From the NCBI GenBank assembly GCA_930990975.1, contig CAKNRR010000004.1:62001-126000 (forward strand): a stretch of 64,000 bases of DNA, read 5' to 3'. The notes below the pieces were generated by a model, which saw nothing but the letters and a program-made list of their open reading frames with translations, did no database searches and was not told the origin of the DNA. This DNA is from an uncultured Clostridia bacterium (GTDB taxonomy: Bacteria; Bacillota; Clostridia; Christensenellales; UBA1242). Below are positions 1 to 8,296 of this stretch, piece by piece (within the stretch, counting starts at the first letter, position 1; the number at the start of each line of letters is the position of its first letter). Both the position numbers and the translations under genes were made by a program.

Positions 1-561
1 AGATGAATTTATATAACATGAATCTTTAATAATAAGTTCAGAAATAGAAGCACCCTTAGTGTTTCCAAAAAGACCGGCTGCACTTGCTGAGTCAACCATA
101 TTGTCATCAATGTTTATGTTTGAAATTGAGTAGCCTTCTCCAAGGAAAACACCTTCGAATGGATGTGCGGCAGTTCCAATAGGTGTCCAAATAGCCCCAG
201 ACAAGTCAATATTTGCTGCAAGGATAAAGTTCCCAGAAGCATAAGCTGAATTTCCATTGTTTACATTGTAGGCAACATTGGCAAGTCCATTTGCTGTTTT
301 TATTATATACATTCCTCTTCCGTAAACATTACCATTATAAACTATATCGTTTTCATTTGCATTCAAAACAATTTCGTCAGCAATCCAGCTGTTCCCTTCA
401 CTTGGTGCATTTAAATCAACAGAAGAACTTTCTTCTGCTGAAAGTGAAGCTTGATCTGCTTTTGCCACCTTTTTGAAATTTGTTGGCACAAGACAAAAAA
501 TACCTGCCATAAAAAGCAAGAGTGCCAGACAATAAAAACTTTTAAGAACTTTTCTAAACAT
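1..561 (-). CDS. secreted surface protein with GLUG-like motif, partial (C-terminus outside window)
   Basis: Reads leftward off the window edge; 187 codons are visible. The start is the ATG at 559-561, with AAGGAG about 12 bases upstream. Residues 1-30 form a signal peptide: basic MFRKVLK, a hydrophobic stretch, then a likely cleavage after VAKA. A spacer follows, then about residues 100-187 have the pattern W.PIG....PF.G...G.G..I.N, then AGLFG, typical of GLUG-type beta repeats in surface adhesins. The same pattern is at the C-terminus of the large surface protein at 41022-43835, so the two are probably related exported proteins. Function inferred only: cell-surface adhesion or matrix binding. 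Confidence 0.8.
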   Translation of the reverse strand, partial: MFRKVLKSFYCLALLLFMAGIFCLVPTNFKKVAKADQASLSAEESSSVDLNAPSEGNSWIADEIVLNANENDIVYNGNVYGRGMYIIKTANGLANVAYNVNNGNSAYASGNFILAANIDLSGAIWTPIGTAAHPFEGVFLGEGYSISNINIDDNMVDSASAAGLFGNTKGASISELIIKDSCYINSS

Positions 562-1138
562 AATCTACTCCTTGAACTTAATTTTGCGATTCGTAATTAT
601 TGCTAGATTAATTATAATATATTTAAGGCGACAAAAGCAAACAAATTTATACAAATTTAGTGCCTATTTTATAATAATATTTATTATATAAGCCTAAAAT
701 ATACATGACGCAAAATAGTTTCTTATACTTTGGTCATTTTCACCATTTCAAATAAATGATTTTTGCTTAATCAAAAGGATGTTAACTCTTTAAATTTATC
801 GTCAAAAAAAAAATGACAAATTATGCCGAATTCTTTAGAATATCGTAGAATTATTGTGAATTTTTTAGATAATTTTTATACCATTTTGTTTATTGTAAAA
901 TCATGTCGTAAACTAAGGAAAATCTTTCATATTTCAACAATTTAAAACAAAAAAATAAAACAAAGAATCTTCTTTTTTTTAGTAAATATAGGACAAATAA
1001 AGGATTTATATAGAAAACATACAAAGTGCACCGGTTGCAATCCACACATCTACAAATTATAATCTCCATAATAACCTCTAAAATTGCTTAACAAAAGTAT
1101 TTCTATCACAAAGCTCCAAATTTATTTAAAATATTTAT
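562..1138. other. AT-rich intergenic region
   Basis: About 580 bases between divergent genes. I see no ORF with a ribosome site, no T-box leader for the downstream trpS (no conserved T-box core) and no strong hairpin. It must hold the promoter of the leftward surface-protein gene, but I cannot pick it confidently. Confidence 0.5.
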
Positions 1139-1167
1139 TTGACAGCAAAAGCTTATATGTGTATACT
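1139..1167 (+). promoter_or_regulatory. trpS promoter
   Basis: TTGACA at 1139-1144, a 17-bp spacer, TATACT at 1162-1167. Transcription should begin near 1174, giving a leader of about 18 nt. This decides the trpS start, because the longer in-frame TTG start at 1084 lies upstream of the promoter. Confidence 0.8.
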
Positions 1168-1191
1168 TTACAAATAAAGGAAAATTTGATT

Positions 1192-2253
1192 ATGAAAGAT
1201 ATAATTTTGACAGGAGATAGACCAACTGGGAATTTGCATTTAGGACACTATGTCGGCTCAATCAAAAACAGACTAAAGTTTCAAAATCAGGGGGATTTTG
1301 ATAAGTTTTATATCATGATTGCAGACACCCAAGCCTTAACGGACAATGCAGATAGAGTTGATAAGGTAAAAAATAATATAATCCAAGTTGCTATAGATTA
1401 TATTTCTGCGGGAATTGACCCAGAAAAGGTGACAATTTTTATTCAATCTTTAGTGCCTGAGCTTTTTGAAATGACTTCATATTTTATGAATCTTGTAACT
1501 GTTTCTAGACTTCAAAGAAATCCTACAATCAAGGATGAAATAAAGCAAAGAGGCTTTGTTAAATCTATGCCTGTCGGCTTTTTAACATACCCAGTATCCC
1601 AAGCTGCCGACATTCTTGCTTTTAAAAGCACAATAGTCCCTGTTGGTGAAGACCAGTTGCCAATGATTGAACAGACGCGAGAGATTGTCAATTCATTCAA
1701 TTATACTTACAAACCAGAAAAAACAGTTTTTGCAATGCCTAAGGCAATACTTCCAGAAAGTGCTGTTTGCAAAAGACTTCCAGGACTGGATGGAAAAGTA
1801 AAAATGTCCAAATCCGCAGGAAATGCAATATACCTTTGTGATGATAAAGCAACAATAAAGCAAAAAATTATGTCAGCTTACACCGATCCAAACCACATAA
1901 AAGTTTCAGATCCAGGACAAATTGAAGGAAATATTGTGTTTTCTTATCTTGACGCTTTCTGTGAAGACCAACATTTTGCCAAATTCTTGCCAGATTACAA
2001 GAATTTAGATGAACTTAAAGCTCATTATCAAAGAGGAGGTCTTGGAGATGTCAAAGTTAAACTTTTCTTGAATAATATCATCCAAGAACTTTTAGCTCCA
2101 GTCAGAGAGAAACGAGAATATCTCATAAAACATATAAACGACATCTATGAAATGCTTTTTGAAAACAGCAAAAAAGCTTCGTTGGTGGCAAATCAAACGC
2201 TCACAGAAATGAAAGATGCTATGGGCCTTGACTATAAAAAATTGCTAAAATAA
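1192..2253 (+). CDS. trpS: tryptophanyl-tRNA synthetase
   Basis: Cytosolic class I aminoacyl-tRNA synthetase charging tRNA-Trp (Trp + ATP). 353 residues, near the usual 330-350. The class I signatures are clear: HLGH (HIGH motif) at residues 16-19, after TGDRPTGNLHLGHYVGS, and KMSKS at 204-208. The start at 1192 is preceded by AAAGGA at 1176-1182 and a consensus promoter ending at 1167. An in-frame extension of 36 codons upstream is rejected because it overlaps the promoter and has no counterpart in the family. Followed by a terminator, so probably monocistronic. No T-box or trp attenuator is visible. Confidence 0.96.
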   Translation: MKDIILTGDRPTGNLHLGHYVGSIKNRLKFQNQGDFDKFYIMIADTQALTDNADRVDKVKNNIIQVAIDYISAGIDPEKVTIFIQSLVPELFEMTSYFMNLVTVSRLQRNPTIKDEIKQRGFVKSMPVGFLTYPVSQAADILAFKSTIVPVGEDQLPMIEQTREIVNSFNYTYKPEKTVFAMPKAILPESAVCKRLPGLDGKVKMSKSAGNAIYLCDDKATIKQKIMSAYTDPNHIKVSDPGQIEGNIVFSYLDAFCEDQHFAKFLPDYKNLDELKAHYQRGGLGDVKVKLFLNNIIQELLAPVREKREYLIKHINDIYEMLFENSKKASLVANQTLTEMKDAMGLDYKKLLK

Positions 2254-2316
2254 TAAAAAATTATTAAAAAATTACTTAAAAATACTGTTTTTAATTAAAA
2301 AATTGTTAAAAAAATA

Positions 2317-2356
2317 GAAAAATCATCATAAAAATAGCTTTATGGTGATTTTTTAT
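2317..2356 (+). terminator. rho-independent terminator after trpS
   Basis: Inverted repeat AAATCATCATAAA / TTTATGGTGATTT with one G-T pair, then a T run. Confidence 0.75.
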
Positions 2357-2650
2357 TATTTTATTTTTATTTATCAAAACATTTTTTCTCCTTATGATAT
2401 AAGACAATAAAATATGTTGTCTTTTTTGATTAGCCAAAAATATTTTTTTAATTGATAAAAATGCTATAAAAAATTCAAAAAAACATTTTTTTAATTAATT
2501 TAACCTGTTTTTTATGTTTTTAATGTATTTTTTGTATTATTTTTTAAATTTTTAATATTTTTTAAATAATTTTTATAATAATTTTTCAATAGTAAACTTC
2601 TCATTCTTAACAATTTTTTAGTCCATTTAATAGAATGTTAAAGGTGGACT
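2357..2650. other. AT-rich intergenic region
   Basis: Nearly pure A/T runs with no gene. A weak promoter candidate for the next gene is TTAACA (2607-2612), 18 bp, TAGAAT (2631-2636). Confidence 0.4.
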
Positions 2651-3289
2651 ATGCTTAACTCTTTCACAGAATATTTACTTTTTTCTCTTGCCATATCCTT
2701 TGATTCTCTGGTCGCTTTCTTTGGCTATGGTGCAATAGGAATTAAAATAAAATTCAAATACCTTTTGCTTACAGTTTTCTTAAATATAGCAGTTCTTGCG
2801 CTTGGCATATTGCTTGGAGGTCTTTTTTCTCAAATCATCAAGCCTTCTTTTACAAAATATTTCTCTTTTTCAATTTTATTGCTGGTTGGCCTTATAAAAC
2901 TCATAAGTGATTTATTGAAATTATGGCTTAATAAACATTCAAAAGACGGAAAACCTTTAAGTTTCAAATTGTTCAACTTCAATCTTTTTTTAGAAATATG
3001 TTTAGACCCAACTAAAGCAGATATAAACAAAGACAAAATTCTGTCATTAAAAGAATCATTGATTATTGGCTTAATCTTGTCAATAGACAGCTTTGGTGTT
3101 GGTCTTGGAGTAGGAATAAACAACCCTTCACCCTATTTAATATTGCTATTATCATTTGTCTTGACACTTCTCTTCTCGTTTGTAGGCAATCTGGTAGGAA
3201 AAAAACTCTCAAAAAGCATAAAAATCAATCTCTCTTGGCTAAGTGGACTTTTGCTTATTCTACTTGCAATAACAAAACTTTTCAATTAA
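2651..3289 (+). CDS. ytaF: sporulation membrane protein YtaF-like (MntP superfamily)
   Basis: 212-residue integral membrane protein with about six hydrophobic segments. It has the two internal repeats of the MntP/YtaF family: AISFDSLVAFFGYG near residue 14 and LSIDSFGVGLGVGI near 140. Between them lies the YtaF-style acidic loop DPTKADINKDKILSLKES (about 117-134), absent from short MntP manganese exporters. In Bacillus, YtaF is a sporulation protein; MntP proteins export Mn2+. ATG at 2651 with AAGGTGG just upstream. It is flanked by a surface lipoprotein gene, with no other sporulation gene in the window, so a sporulation role is only inferred. Confidence 0.8.
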   Translation: MLNSFTEYLLFSLAISFDSLVAFFGYGAIGIKIKFKYLLLTVFLNIAVLALGILLGGLFSQIIKPSFTKYFSFSILLLVGLIKLISDLLKLWLNKHSKDGKPLSFKLFNFNLFLEICLDPTKADINKDKILSLKESLIIGLILSIDSFGVGLGVGINNPSPYLILLLSFVLTLLFSFVGNLVGKKLSKSIKINLSWLSGLLLILLAITKLFN

Positions 3290-3491
3290 ATGACAAATTA
3301 TTTTGATAAATGATAAAATATTTTGATTTTTCTTCTTACTATGATATATTTAAAATATATAAGAATATAATAAAAGATTAACAATGATACATACTAGATA
3401 GCAAATTTTTATCATTTTTTCAATAATGATCTGAATTTGGTTTTCTTTGTTTTCATAGATTCTATACAATTTCTTTAAAAAGGAGTTTCCT

Positions 3492-5354
3492 ATGACAAAA
3501 AAAGTTTTGTTTTCTTTGTTTATATCATTGACCTGCATTTTTTCATCCTTTCTTTTATTCTCATGCAAAGGAGATACAATCCCAGTTGAAAGCATTTCTT
3601 TTGAACAAGAAGAGATTGATCTCTATAAAAGCGGCTCAATGTATTTAAGGCTCAATATATTGCCATCAAATGCAAAAAACTTTTATCTTGACTGGAGTAG
3701 CTCTGACCCACAAGTTGCTACAATCAATAAAGAGGGAAAAGTTAAAGCTGTTAATTATGGGACAGCAATCATAACCTGTACTGTAAGAAATCAAGGAAAA
3801 TCTACTTCATGCGAAGTGACTGTGTCAGACGGCGGAATTGTAACTTTACATTTTGATGAATTGAGTATGATTAAAACCTATTTTGAAGGCCAATCATTTA
3901 GCTATACAGATCTTCATGTTTGGGCTTCATTTGAAAGTGGAGTAGAACGAGAAATTCCGCAAGGAGAATATGAAATCATTGTCCCAGACCCTTTGAAAAT
4001 TGGTGATTCTGCCATTATTAAATACAAAAATTATGAAAAAGTTATTCCTTTAAACATTTTAGAAGATTTTGCAATAGGTCTTCAAGTAACAAAACCTCCT
4101 GTAAAAACCGAATATTTTATTGGAGAAATGTTTGATAACACTGGCATGGAAGTTTCGCTTGTTTACGCAAGTGGAAGGACTGAAGTGATTGAAGACTATT
4201 CTTATACAAAAAATCCTCTTATGTATGATGGAAATTCAATAAAAATAACATATCAAGATTTTGTTTTAGACTATCCTATAACCCTTAAAGCACACTATAC
4301 TGTTTCAAATTATAGTGACCTTCAAACCATTGTTGACAGTGCAGGAAACAATGAAAGTATTATGCTTAAAGGTACACACTCAAATGTAAAGACTATAAGA
4401 ATACCAAAATCAAAAAATCTTACAATTGTCGGACAATCAAATGATGGTGTAAAACCAACAATAAACACATCTTCAGGTAACCCTGCTTTCATCATATATG
4501 ACGATATTGACACAGATAGTCCAACTTCATTCACCCTCGCAAACCTAAACATTGTTGCACCTTCAAATGATTCCACATCTTTGATAACTTATGACAACAG
4601 CCAAAACAAACTCAATAACTTCACTTTAAACATTGAAAATGTATACTTTAACTATTCAGCTTCTGCAATAGAAATCACATCGAAAGAAGGATATTTGAAT
4701 AATATCAATGTAAATATTATTCTTTCTACTATAAGAAATAAAAATGCTGTACAGACTGAAGACTCTTATGCTGTAGTTATGAAAGGTTTGTCAAATGGAA
4801 AACTAGATATCAAAAACAGCGAAATTTCAAGTATTGCTGACTCCATATTTATCGAAAATTGTCAAAACTATGATATTTCAATAGATGCAACAAATATTAG
4901 TTCCTCAAACACAGTTTTGTATTTAAAAAACTTGATAGAAAGTTCTATTTCCTTGTTAAACAATAGTTATTTCAAAGGTAATGTTGCAATAAACATGGAT
5001 TCCTCTTCTGCAAATGAAATAACCATTGAAAACTGTTATTTATCAGGAATCCAACAAAAAGAAGACATTGCAGAAAATGAAATGGGAATTGTATATCTTA
5101 TTGGAAGCAGTGAAAACAATATCTCTATAAAAAGCACTGAAATAAAAAATGAATATATGAATAATTTGCAATATCAAAACGCGATTCTTCATCTTGTAGA
5201 AATAAAAGACGGAGATGTCCTTTCTTCAAATAACACAGTAACATTAGATAGCTGTAATCTTGTTTTTGTTGGAAATGGTGAACAATTCAAAATTTCTGAA
5301 CAAACAGAGACAAGCAAAATCACAATCGTTACCGAAGAAGAATCAAATCAATAA
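3492..5354 (+). CDS. lipoprotein with Big_2 Ig-like domain, further Ig-like domains and beta-helix region
   Basis: 620-residue exported lipoprotein. Lipobox LFSC at residues 22-25, so Cys25 would be lipidated. Residues about 32-112 read as a bacterial Ig-like Big_2 domain (ISFEQEEIDLYKSGS, then WSSSDPQVATINKEGKVKAV and GTAIITCTV). Two Big_3-like modules follow (about 115-190 and 190-265). From about 268 to the end the sequence has short repeated strands (NNITIEN / NNFTLNIENVYF type) typical of a right-handed parallel beta-helix. No catalytic motif seen. AAGGAG precedes the ATG. Likely a surface-anchored carbohydrate-binding or adhesive protein; substrate unknown. Confidence 0.8.
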   Translation: MTKKVLFSLFISLTCIFSSFLLFSCKGDTIPVESISFEQEEIDLYKSGSMYLRLNILPSNAKNFYLDWSSSDPQVATINKEGKVKAVNYGTAIITCTVRNQGKSTSCEVTVSDGGIVTLHFDELSMIKTYFEGQSFSYTDLHVWASFESGVEREIPQGEYEIIVPDPLKIGDSAIIKYKNYEKVIPLNILEDFAIGLQVTKPPVKTEYFIGEMFDNTGMEVSLVYASGRTEVIEDYSYTKNPLMYDGNSIKITYQDFVLDYPITLKAHYTVSNYSDLQTIVDSAGNNESIMLKGTHSNVKTIRIPKSKNLTIVGQSNDGVKPTINTSSGNPAFIIYDDIDTDSPTSFTLANLNIVAPSNDSTSLITYDNSQNKLNNFTLNIENVYFNYSASAIEITSKEGYLNNINVNIILSTIRNKNAVQTEDSYAVVMKGLSNGKLDIKNSEISSIADSIFIENCQNYDISIDATNISSSNTVLYLKNLIESSISLLNNSYFKGNVAINMDSSSANEITIENCYLSGIQQKEDIAENEMGIVYLIGSSENNISIKSTEIKNEYMNNLQYQNAILHLVEIKDGDVLSSNNTVTLDSCNLVFVGNGEQFKISEQTETSKITIVTEEESNQ

Positions 5355-5378
5355 AAAACATTCAATCATTTTATTAAA

Positions 5379-5408
5379 TAAAAAAGTCATGAAATTCATG
5401 GCTTTTTT
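5379..5408 (+). terminator. terminator after the beta-helix lipoprotein
   Basis: AAAAAAGTCATGAA / TTCATGGCTTTTTT hairpin with one G-T pair, followed by Ts. Confidence 0.75.
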
Positions 5409-5597
5409 GTTAAGTAACTTCACTTCCGTTATCAATGTTTCAAAATGTTTGATGTTTTTTAAATTTTCTTTGATTTTTTCATACATTGTTTATTAATATA
5501 ACAAAAATTATAGTAGAATTTAGTTTTCTTAAAAACATAGACTATATAAAAATTATAAAAATATGTTTTATATATGAGTTGTTTCAAATTCTTTTTA

Positions 5598-5626
5598 TTG
5601 ACAATAATAATATATTGGACTATACT
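5598..5626 (+). promoter_or_regulatory. promoter for gene at 5650
   Basis: TTGACA (5598-5603), 17 bp, TATACT (5621-5626). Leader about 17 nt, containing AAGGAG. Confidence 0.75.
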
Positions 5627-5649
5627 TATAAAAGAAATAAGGAGTTTTT

Positions 5650-6282
5650 ATGAGAAAAAAATTAGATAGATTTATAGCTATATTTTCAAAAAAACATGAC
5701 GCTGTAACTGTTATAGATATTTATAAGTTCATCAATGGTTACAACAATCTTCAAAAAAAGAAAGATATTGATGATATGGAAAGAGCAAAACTTGCATTTT
5801 CTTATGCAACAAAAGCTTTCTCTTCAAAAAATGAAAGTTTAAAAAATATCGTTGACTATATCACAAAAACAGAAATTGAAGAACCTTCTCAGTATTACGA
5901 AGGAACAAAATTAATTGCAGTAAAAGATAATCAAACTTATTCATTTTTAGTTTTTGACTCTTCAACAAAATCTTCTTTATCAGCAGCAAATTTCATTGTG
6001 CACATAACAGAAAAAGATGGTGAAATGGTTATAGTTCCAGAATTCAAATTTTTTGAAAATATAAAAAGTGCAGAATTTGATAACAAATTGTATAATAACA
6101 AACAAATAAATAAAAAAATACTGAAAAAACAAATAAAGAGTATGAAAATCAATTATAAAAAACAAAATCTATGGAATTTTAGTTTTACCATAGATTTTTT
6201 TATATTTCCCTATTCTTTGACTATTTCTATGACTTTTGCGTCAATATTTTCATTAAAATCAGTGCAAGTGATTATAGTTTGA
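5650..6282 (+). CDS. hypothetical protein whose reading frame runs through a terminator into recF
   Basis: 210 residues, no family recognised. Residues 1-160 are basic and helical at the start (KKLDRFIAIFSKKHDAV), then have a strand-rich segment (YYEGTKLIAVKDNQTYSFLVFDSS) and look like a normal cytosolic protein. The last 35-40 residues are translated from a strong terminator hairpin (6164-6203) and from 73 bases antisense to recF, and are hydrophobic and compositionally odd. A natural stop was probably lost by an indel near 6110-6165, or the 3' end is erroneous. AAGGAG and a consensus promoter support the start. Confidence 0.6.
   Translation: MRKKLDRFIAIFSKKHDAVTVIDIYKFINGYNNLQKKKDIDDMERAKLAFSYATKAFSSKNESLKNIVDYITKTEIEEPSQYYEGTKLIAVKDNQTYSFLVFDSSTKSSLSAANFIVHITEKDGEMVIVPEFKFFENIKSAEFDNKLYNNKQINKKILKKQIKSMKINYKKQNLWNFSFTIDFFIFPYSLTISMTFASIFSLKSVQVIIV
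6164..6203. terminator. bidirectional terminator between convergent genes
   Basis: Stem AAAATCTATGG (6164-6174) / CCATAGATTTT (6188-6198) with T runs on both sides, so it can serve the + gene at 5650 and minus-strand recF. It lies inside the reading frame of the + gene. Confidence 0.75.
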
Positions 6283-7271
6283 GTTTTTGATGTAAATTTC
6301 AATAGTTTTTTTCTTCTTTCATTGTCAAGCTCGCTGAACACATCATCAAGAAGCAATATTGGATATTCTCCCACCCTGTTTTTTATAATCTCAAGTTCTG
6401 CAAGTTTCATAGAAAGTGCAACCGTCCTTTGCTGTCCTTGACTGCCATAATTTTTCACTTCAACACCATTTAAATAAATATCCAAATCATCTCTATGGAC
6501 ACCAACCGTTGTATACCCAAGTTTGAAATCTTTTTCAATATTTTTTTGCAAGGTTTTAAACATATTGCAAGCATAGTCATTTTCAAAAGAACTGCAATAT
6601 TTTATTTCTAAGTCTTCTTTTCCACCAGAAATAAATTGATGTGCAAGTTTTGCATAAGGCGACAATTCTTCAATAAATTTTTTCCTTTCAACTGCAATCT
6701 TTTCAGCCAAATCACTCAATGCCCTATCCCAAATTTCAACTGTTTCTTTGACCACTTCAATATCTTTTGTGCTTTTAAGAAGTTTATTTCTGTTTGCAAG
6801 CACTTTTTCATAACGATTTACTAAGTAAAAATATCTTTTATTTGTCTGAGAAATATCCATATTCATAAATCGTCTTCGTTCTTCTGGGCTTTCTTTAACA
6901 AGTTTCAGCTCATCCGGCGAGAAAAACACAGCATTGGTAGCCCCCAAAAGCTCTCCTATTTTCTTTATTCCAATATCATCAATCTTGATGCTTTTCTTTT
7001 TGTTTTCATCAAAAAATATTTCAATTTTGACATCTCTATACTTTTTTGAAAACTCTCCACATATATAAGCTCTATGTTTTCCCCATTTGATGATTTCTTT
7101 TTCTTTTGCTGTCTTAAAACTTTTTCCTATGACAGCATAAAAGATTGCTTCAATAACATTAGTCTTTCCTTGAGCATTTTTTCCAACCAAAATATTTAGT
7201 TTTTCATCAAATTCAAAAATCCTTTCGCTGTATGAACGATAGTCAATCAATTTAAGACTTCTTATAATCAT
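6210..7271 (-). CDS. recF: DNA replication and repair protein RecF
   Basis: SMC-like ATPase that helps load RecA at single-strand gaps. 353 residues, a typical length. Walker A GKNAQGKT at residues 30-37, signature SQGQQRT at 277-283, Walker B ILLLDDVFSELD at 305-316. It lies upstream of and divergent from dnaA, whereas in most Firmicutes recF follows dnaN on the same strand; the usual S4-domain gene and gyrB/gyrA are not adjacent. No Shine-Dalgarno precedes the ATG: the upstream bases are AAATAAAAGC and a TGcTAAAAT -10 box ends six bases before the start codon, so the mRNA is probably leaderless. Confidence 0.95.
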   Translation of the reverse strand: MIIRSLKLIDYRSYSERIFEFDEKLNILVGKNAQGKTNVIEAIFYAVIGKSFKTAKEKEIIKWGKHRAYICGEFSKKYRDVKIEIFFDENKKKSIKIDDIGIKKIGELLGATNAVFFSPDELKLVKESPEERRRFMNMDISQTNKRYFYLVNRYEKVLANRNKLLKSTKDIEVVKETVEIWDRALSDLAEKIAVERKKFIEELSPYAKLAHQFISGGKEDLEIKYCSSFENDYACNMFKTLQKNIEKDFKLGYTTVGVHRDDLDIYLNGVEVKNYGSQGQQRTVALSMKLAELEIIKNRVGEYPILLLDDVFSELDNERRKKLLKFTSKTQTIITCTDFNENIDAKVIEIVKE

Positions 7272-7277
7272 GCTTTT

Positions 7278-7305
7278 ATTTTAGCATATTTTATTAAAAA
7301 TACAA
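7278..7305 (-). promoter_or_regulatory. recF promoter, probably leaderless transcript
   Basis: On the minus strand: TTGTAT (7305-7300), 16 bp, extended -10 TGC-TAAAAT (TAAAAT at 7283-7278). Predicted first transcribed base is about 7271, the A of the recF ATG. Confidence 0.55.
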
Positions 7306-7459
7306 ATATGTTGAATAAATTTTATAACTTTTAAATAAATGTCAATTCATTAAACACAAATGAAAACAGTATTAAACAAAATGATATATTTTTCTATACA
7401 ACTTTCGACGAATTAAACTCTCTTTTTTAAGGCAAATCAATAAAACATCGCAAATTCCC

Positions 7460-7490
7460 TTGACTTTATACCATCAAAAAAGTGTATAAT
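7460..7490 (+). promoter_or_regulatory. promoter for small lipoprotein at 7514
   Basis: TTGACT (7460-7465), 19 bp, TATAAT (7485-7490). The spacer is longer than ideal. Confidence 0.55.
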
Positions 7491-7513
7491 AAAGTTAAAT
7501 TTAAGGAGAGAAA

Positions 7514-7975
7514 ATGAAAACTAAATCAAAATCATTAAAAAATATAATTGTCGGAGTTGTTTTTTCTTTAATCATAATTATGACAGGTGTACTTCTTGCA
7601 AGCTGTGGTGGAAATAAAGCTGTGACAGATGTGACAAAACTTGAAGGAATTATTGATAAAGTAGGAACTTCAACCGTCCAAGAAACAGGTGAGCTTAGTG
7701 GCATTACAATCACATTTGTAAAAGATTCAAGTGAGTTTAAAGCATATTACAACGATGCAGAAATCACATTAGAAAAAACAAAAATCAATGATTATTATGG
7801 AGATGGAAGCAATGTGACTGCTTATCAATATTCATATACATTTGAACTTCCTATTGCTGTAGAAACCTTCAACGCATCCCCTATTTCAATAGAATGTAAG
7901 ATTGATGAAACACTTTATAGATTTACTTTAACTACCGACTTGATTGAAAGAATTTATCCTGACCTTGCAGAATAA
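7514..7975 (+). CDS. small lipoprotein sharing its leader with the gene at 33263
   Basis: 153 residues. Basic N-terminus, hydrophobic core, and lipobox LASC with Cys31. The mature part, about 120 residues, is strand-rich (SGITITFVKDSSEFKAYYND) and not recognised. The first 31 residues match the leader of the lipoprotein at 33263-33754 at 21 of 31 positions, while the mature parts differ, so leader and mature domain may have been shuffled. AAGGAGAG precedes the ATG. It sits between divergent recF and dnaA with its own promoter and terminator. Exported and membrane-anchored; function unknown. Confidence 0.8.
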   Translation: MKTKSKSLKNIIVGVVFSLIIIMTGVLLASCGGNKAVTDVTKLEGIIDKVGTSTVQETGELSGITITFVKDSSEFKAYYNDAEITLEKTKINDYYGDGSNVTAYQYSYTFELPIAVETFNASPISIECKIDETLYRFTLTTDLIERIYPDLAE

Positions 7976-8004
7976 GGTTAAACAAGACTTAAAAACGCAA
8001 GACC

Positions 8005-8040
8005 TAAAAAACGATTGGTTTATAACTGATCGTTTTTTTT
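8005..8040 (+). terminator. terminator before dnaA
   Basis: AAAAAACGAT / ATCGTTTTTT stem (8006-8015 and 8029-8038) then Ts. Confidence 0.8.
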
Positions 8041-8180
8041 ATTTTCAATCAATTTATAGTTTTTTTTACATGAAAAGTTAAAAAAAATTCAAAAAAACTT
8101 CAAAATTTAAAGATTTTTGATGTAATTTGTCGTATTTTTAAAAAATTTCTTAATAAAAACTTTTTTTATTTATAAAATCT

Positions 8181-8189
8181 TGATATAAT
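8181..8189 (+). promoter_or_regulatory. upstream dnaA promoter (extended -10)
   Basis: TGA-TATAAT at 8181-8189 with only a T-rich -35 region. Would give a dnaA leader of about 100 nt including the inverted repeat at 8210-8239. Confidence 0.5.
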
Positions 8190-8209
8190 GTTTAAGCAAA
8201 AAAATGCTG

Positions 8210-8239
8210 ATGACAAATCTATAAAGTATTATTTGTCAT
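8210..8239. repeat. inverted repeat in dnaA leader
   Basis: Perfect 9-bp arms ATGACAAAT (8210-8218) and ATTTGTCAT (8231-8239) with a 12-base loop, lying between the two dnaA promoters. Could be a repressor operator or an RNA hairpin; no T tract follows, so not a terminator. Confidence 0.6.
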
Positions 8240-8246
8240 AGCTTTG

Positions 8247-8275
8247 TTGACTTTTTTAAGTCGCAATATTATAAT
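8247..8275 (+). promoter_or_regulatory. main dnaA promoter
   Basis: TTGACT (8247-8252), 17 bp, TATAAT (8270-8275). Leader of about 15 nt containing AAGGTGG. No DnaA box overlaps it that I can see. Confidence 0.75.
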
Positions 8276-8296
8276 AAAATTATAAGGTGGTATAAA

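Noticed and set aside
1084..1191. N-terminal extension of trpS from a TTG
   Set aside because: It overlaps a consensus promoter at 1139-1167, and the family start plus ribosome site fit the ATG at 1192.
562..1191. T-box riboswitch before trpS
   Set aside because: The predicted leader is only about 18 nt and no T-box core is present upstream.
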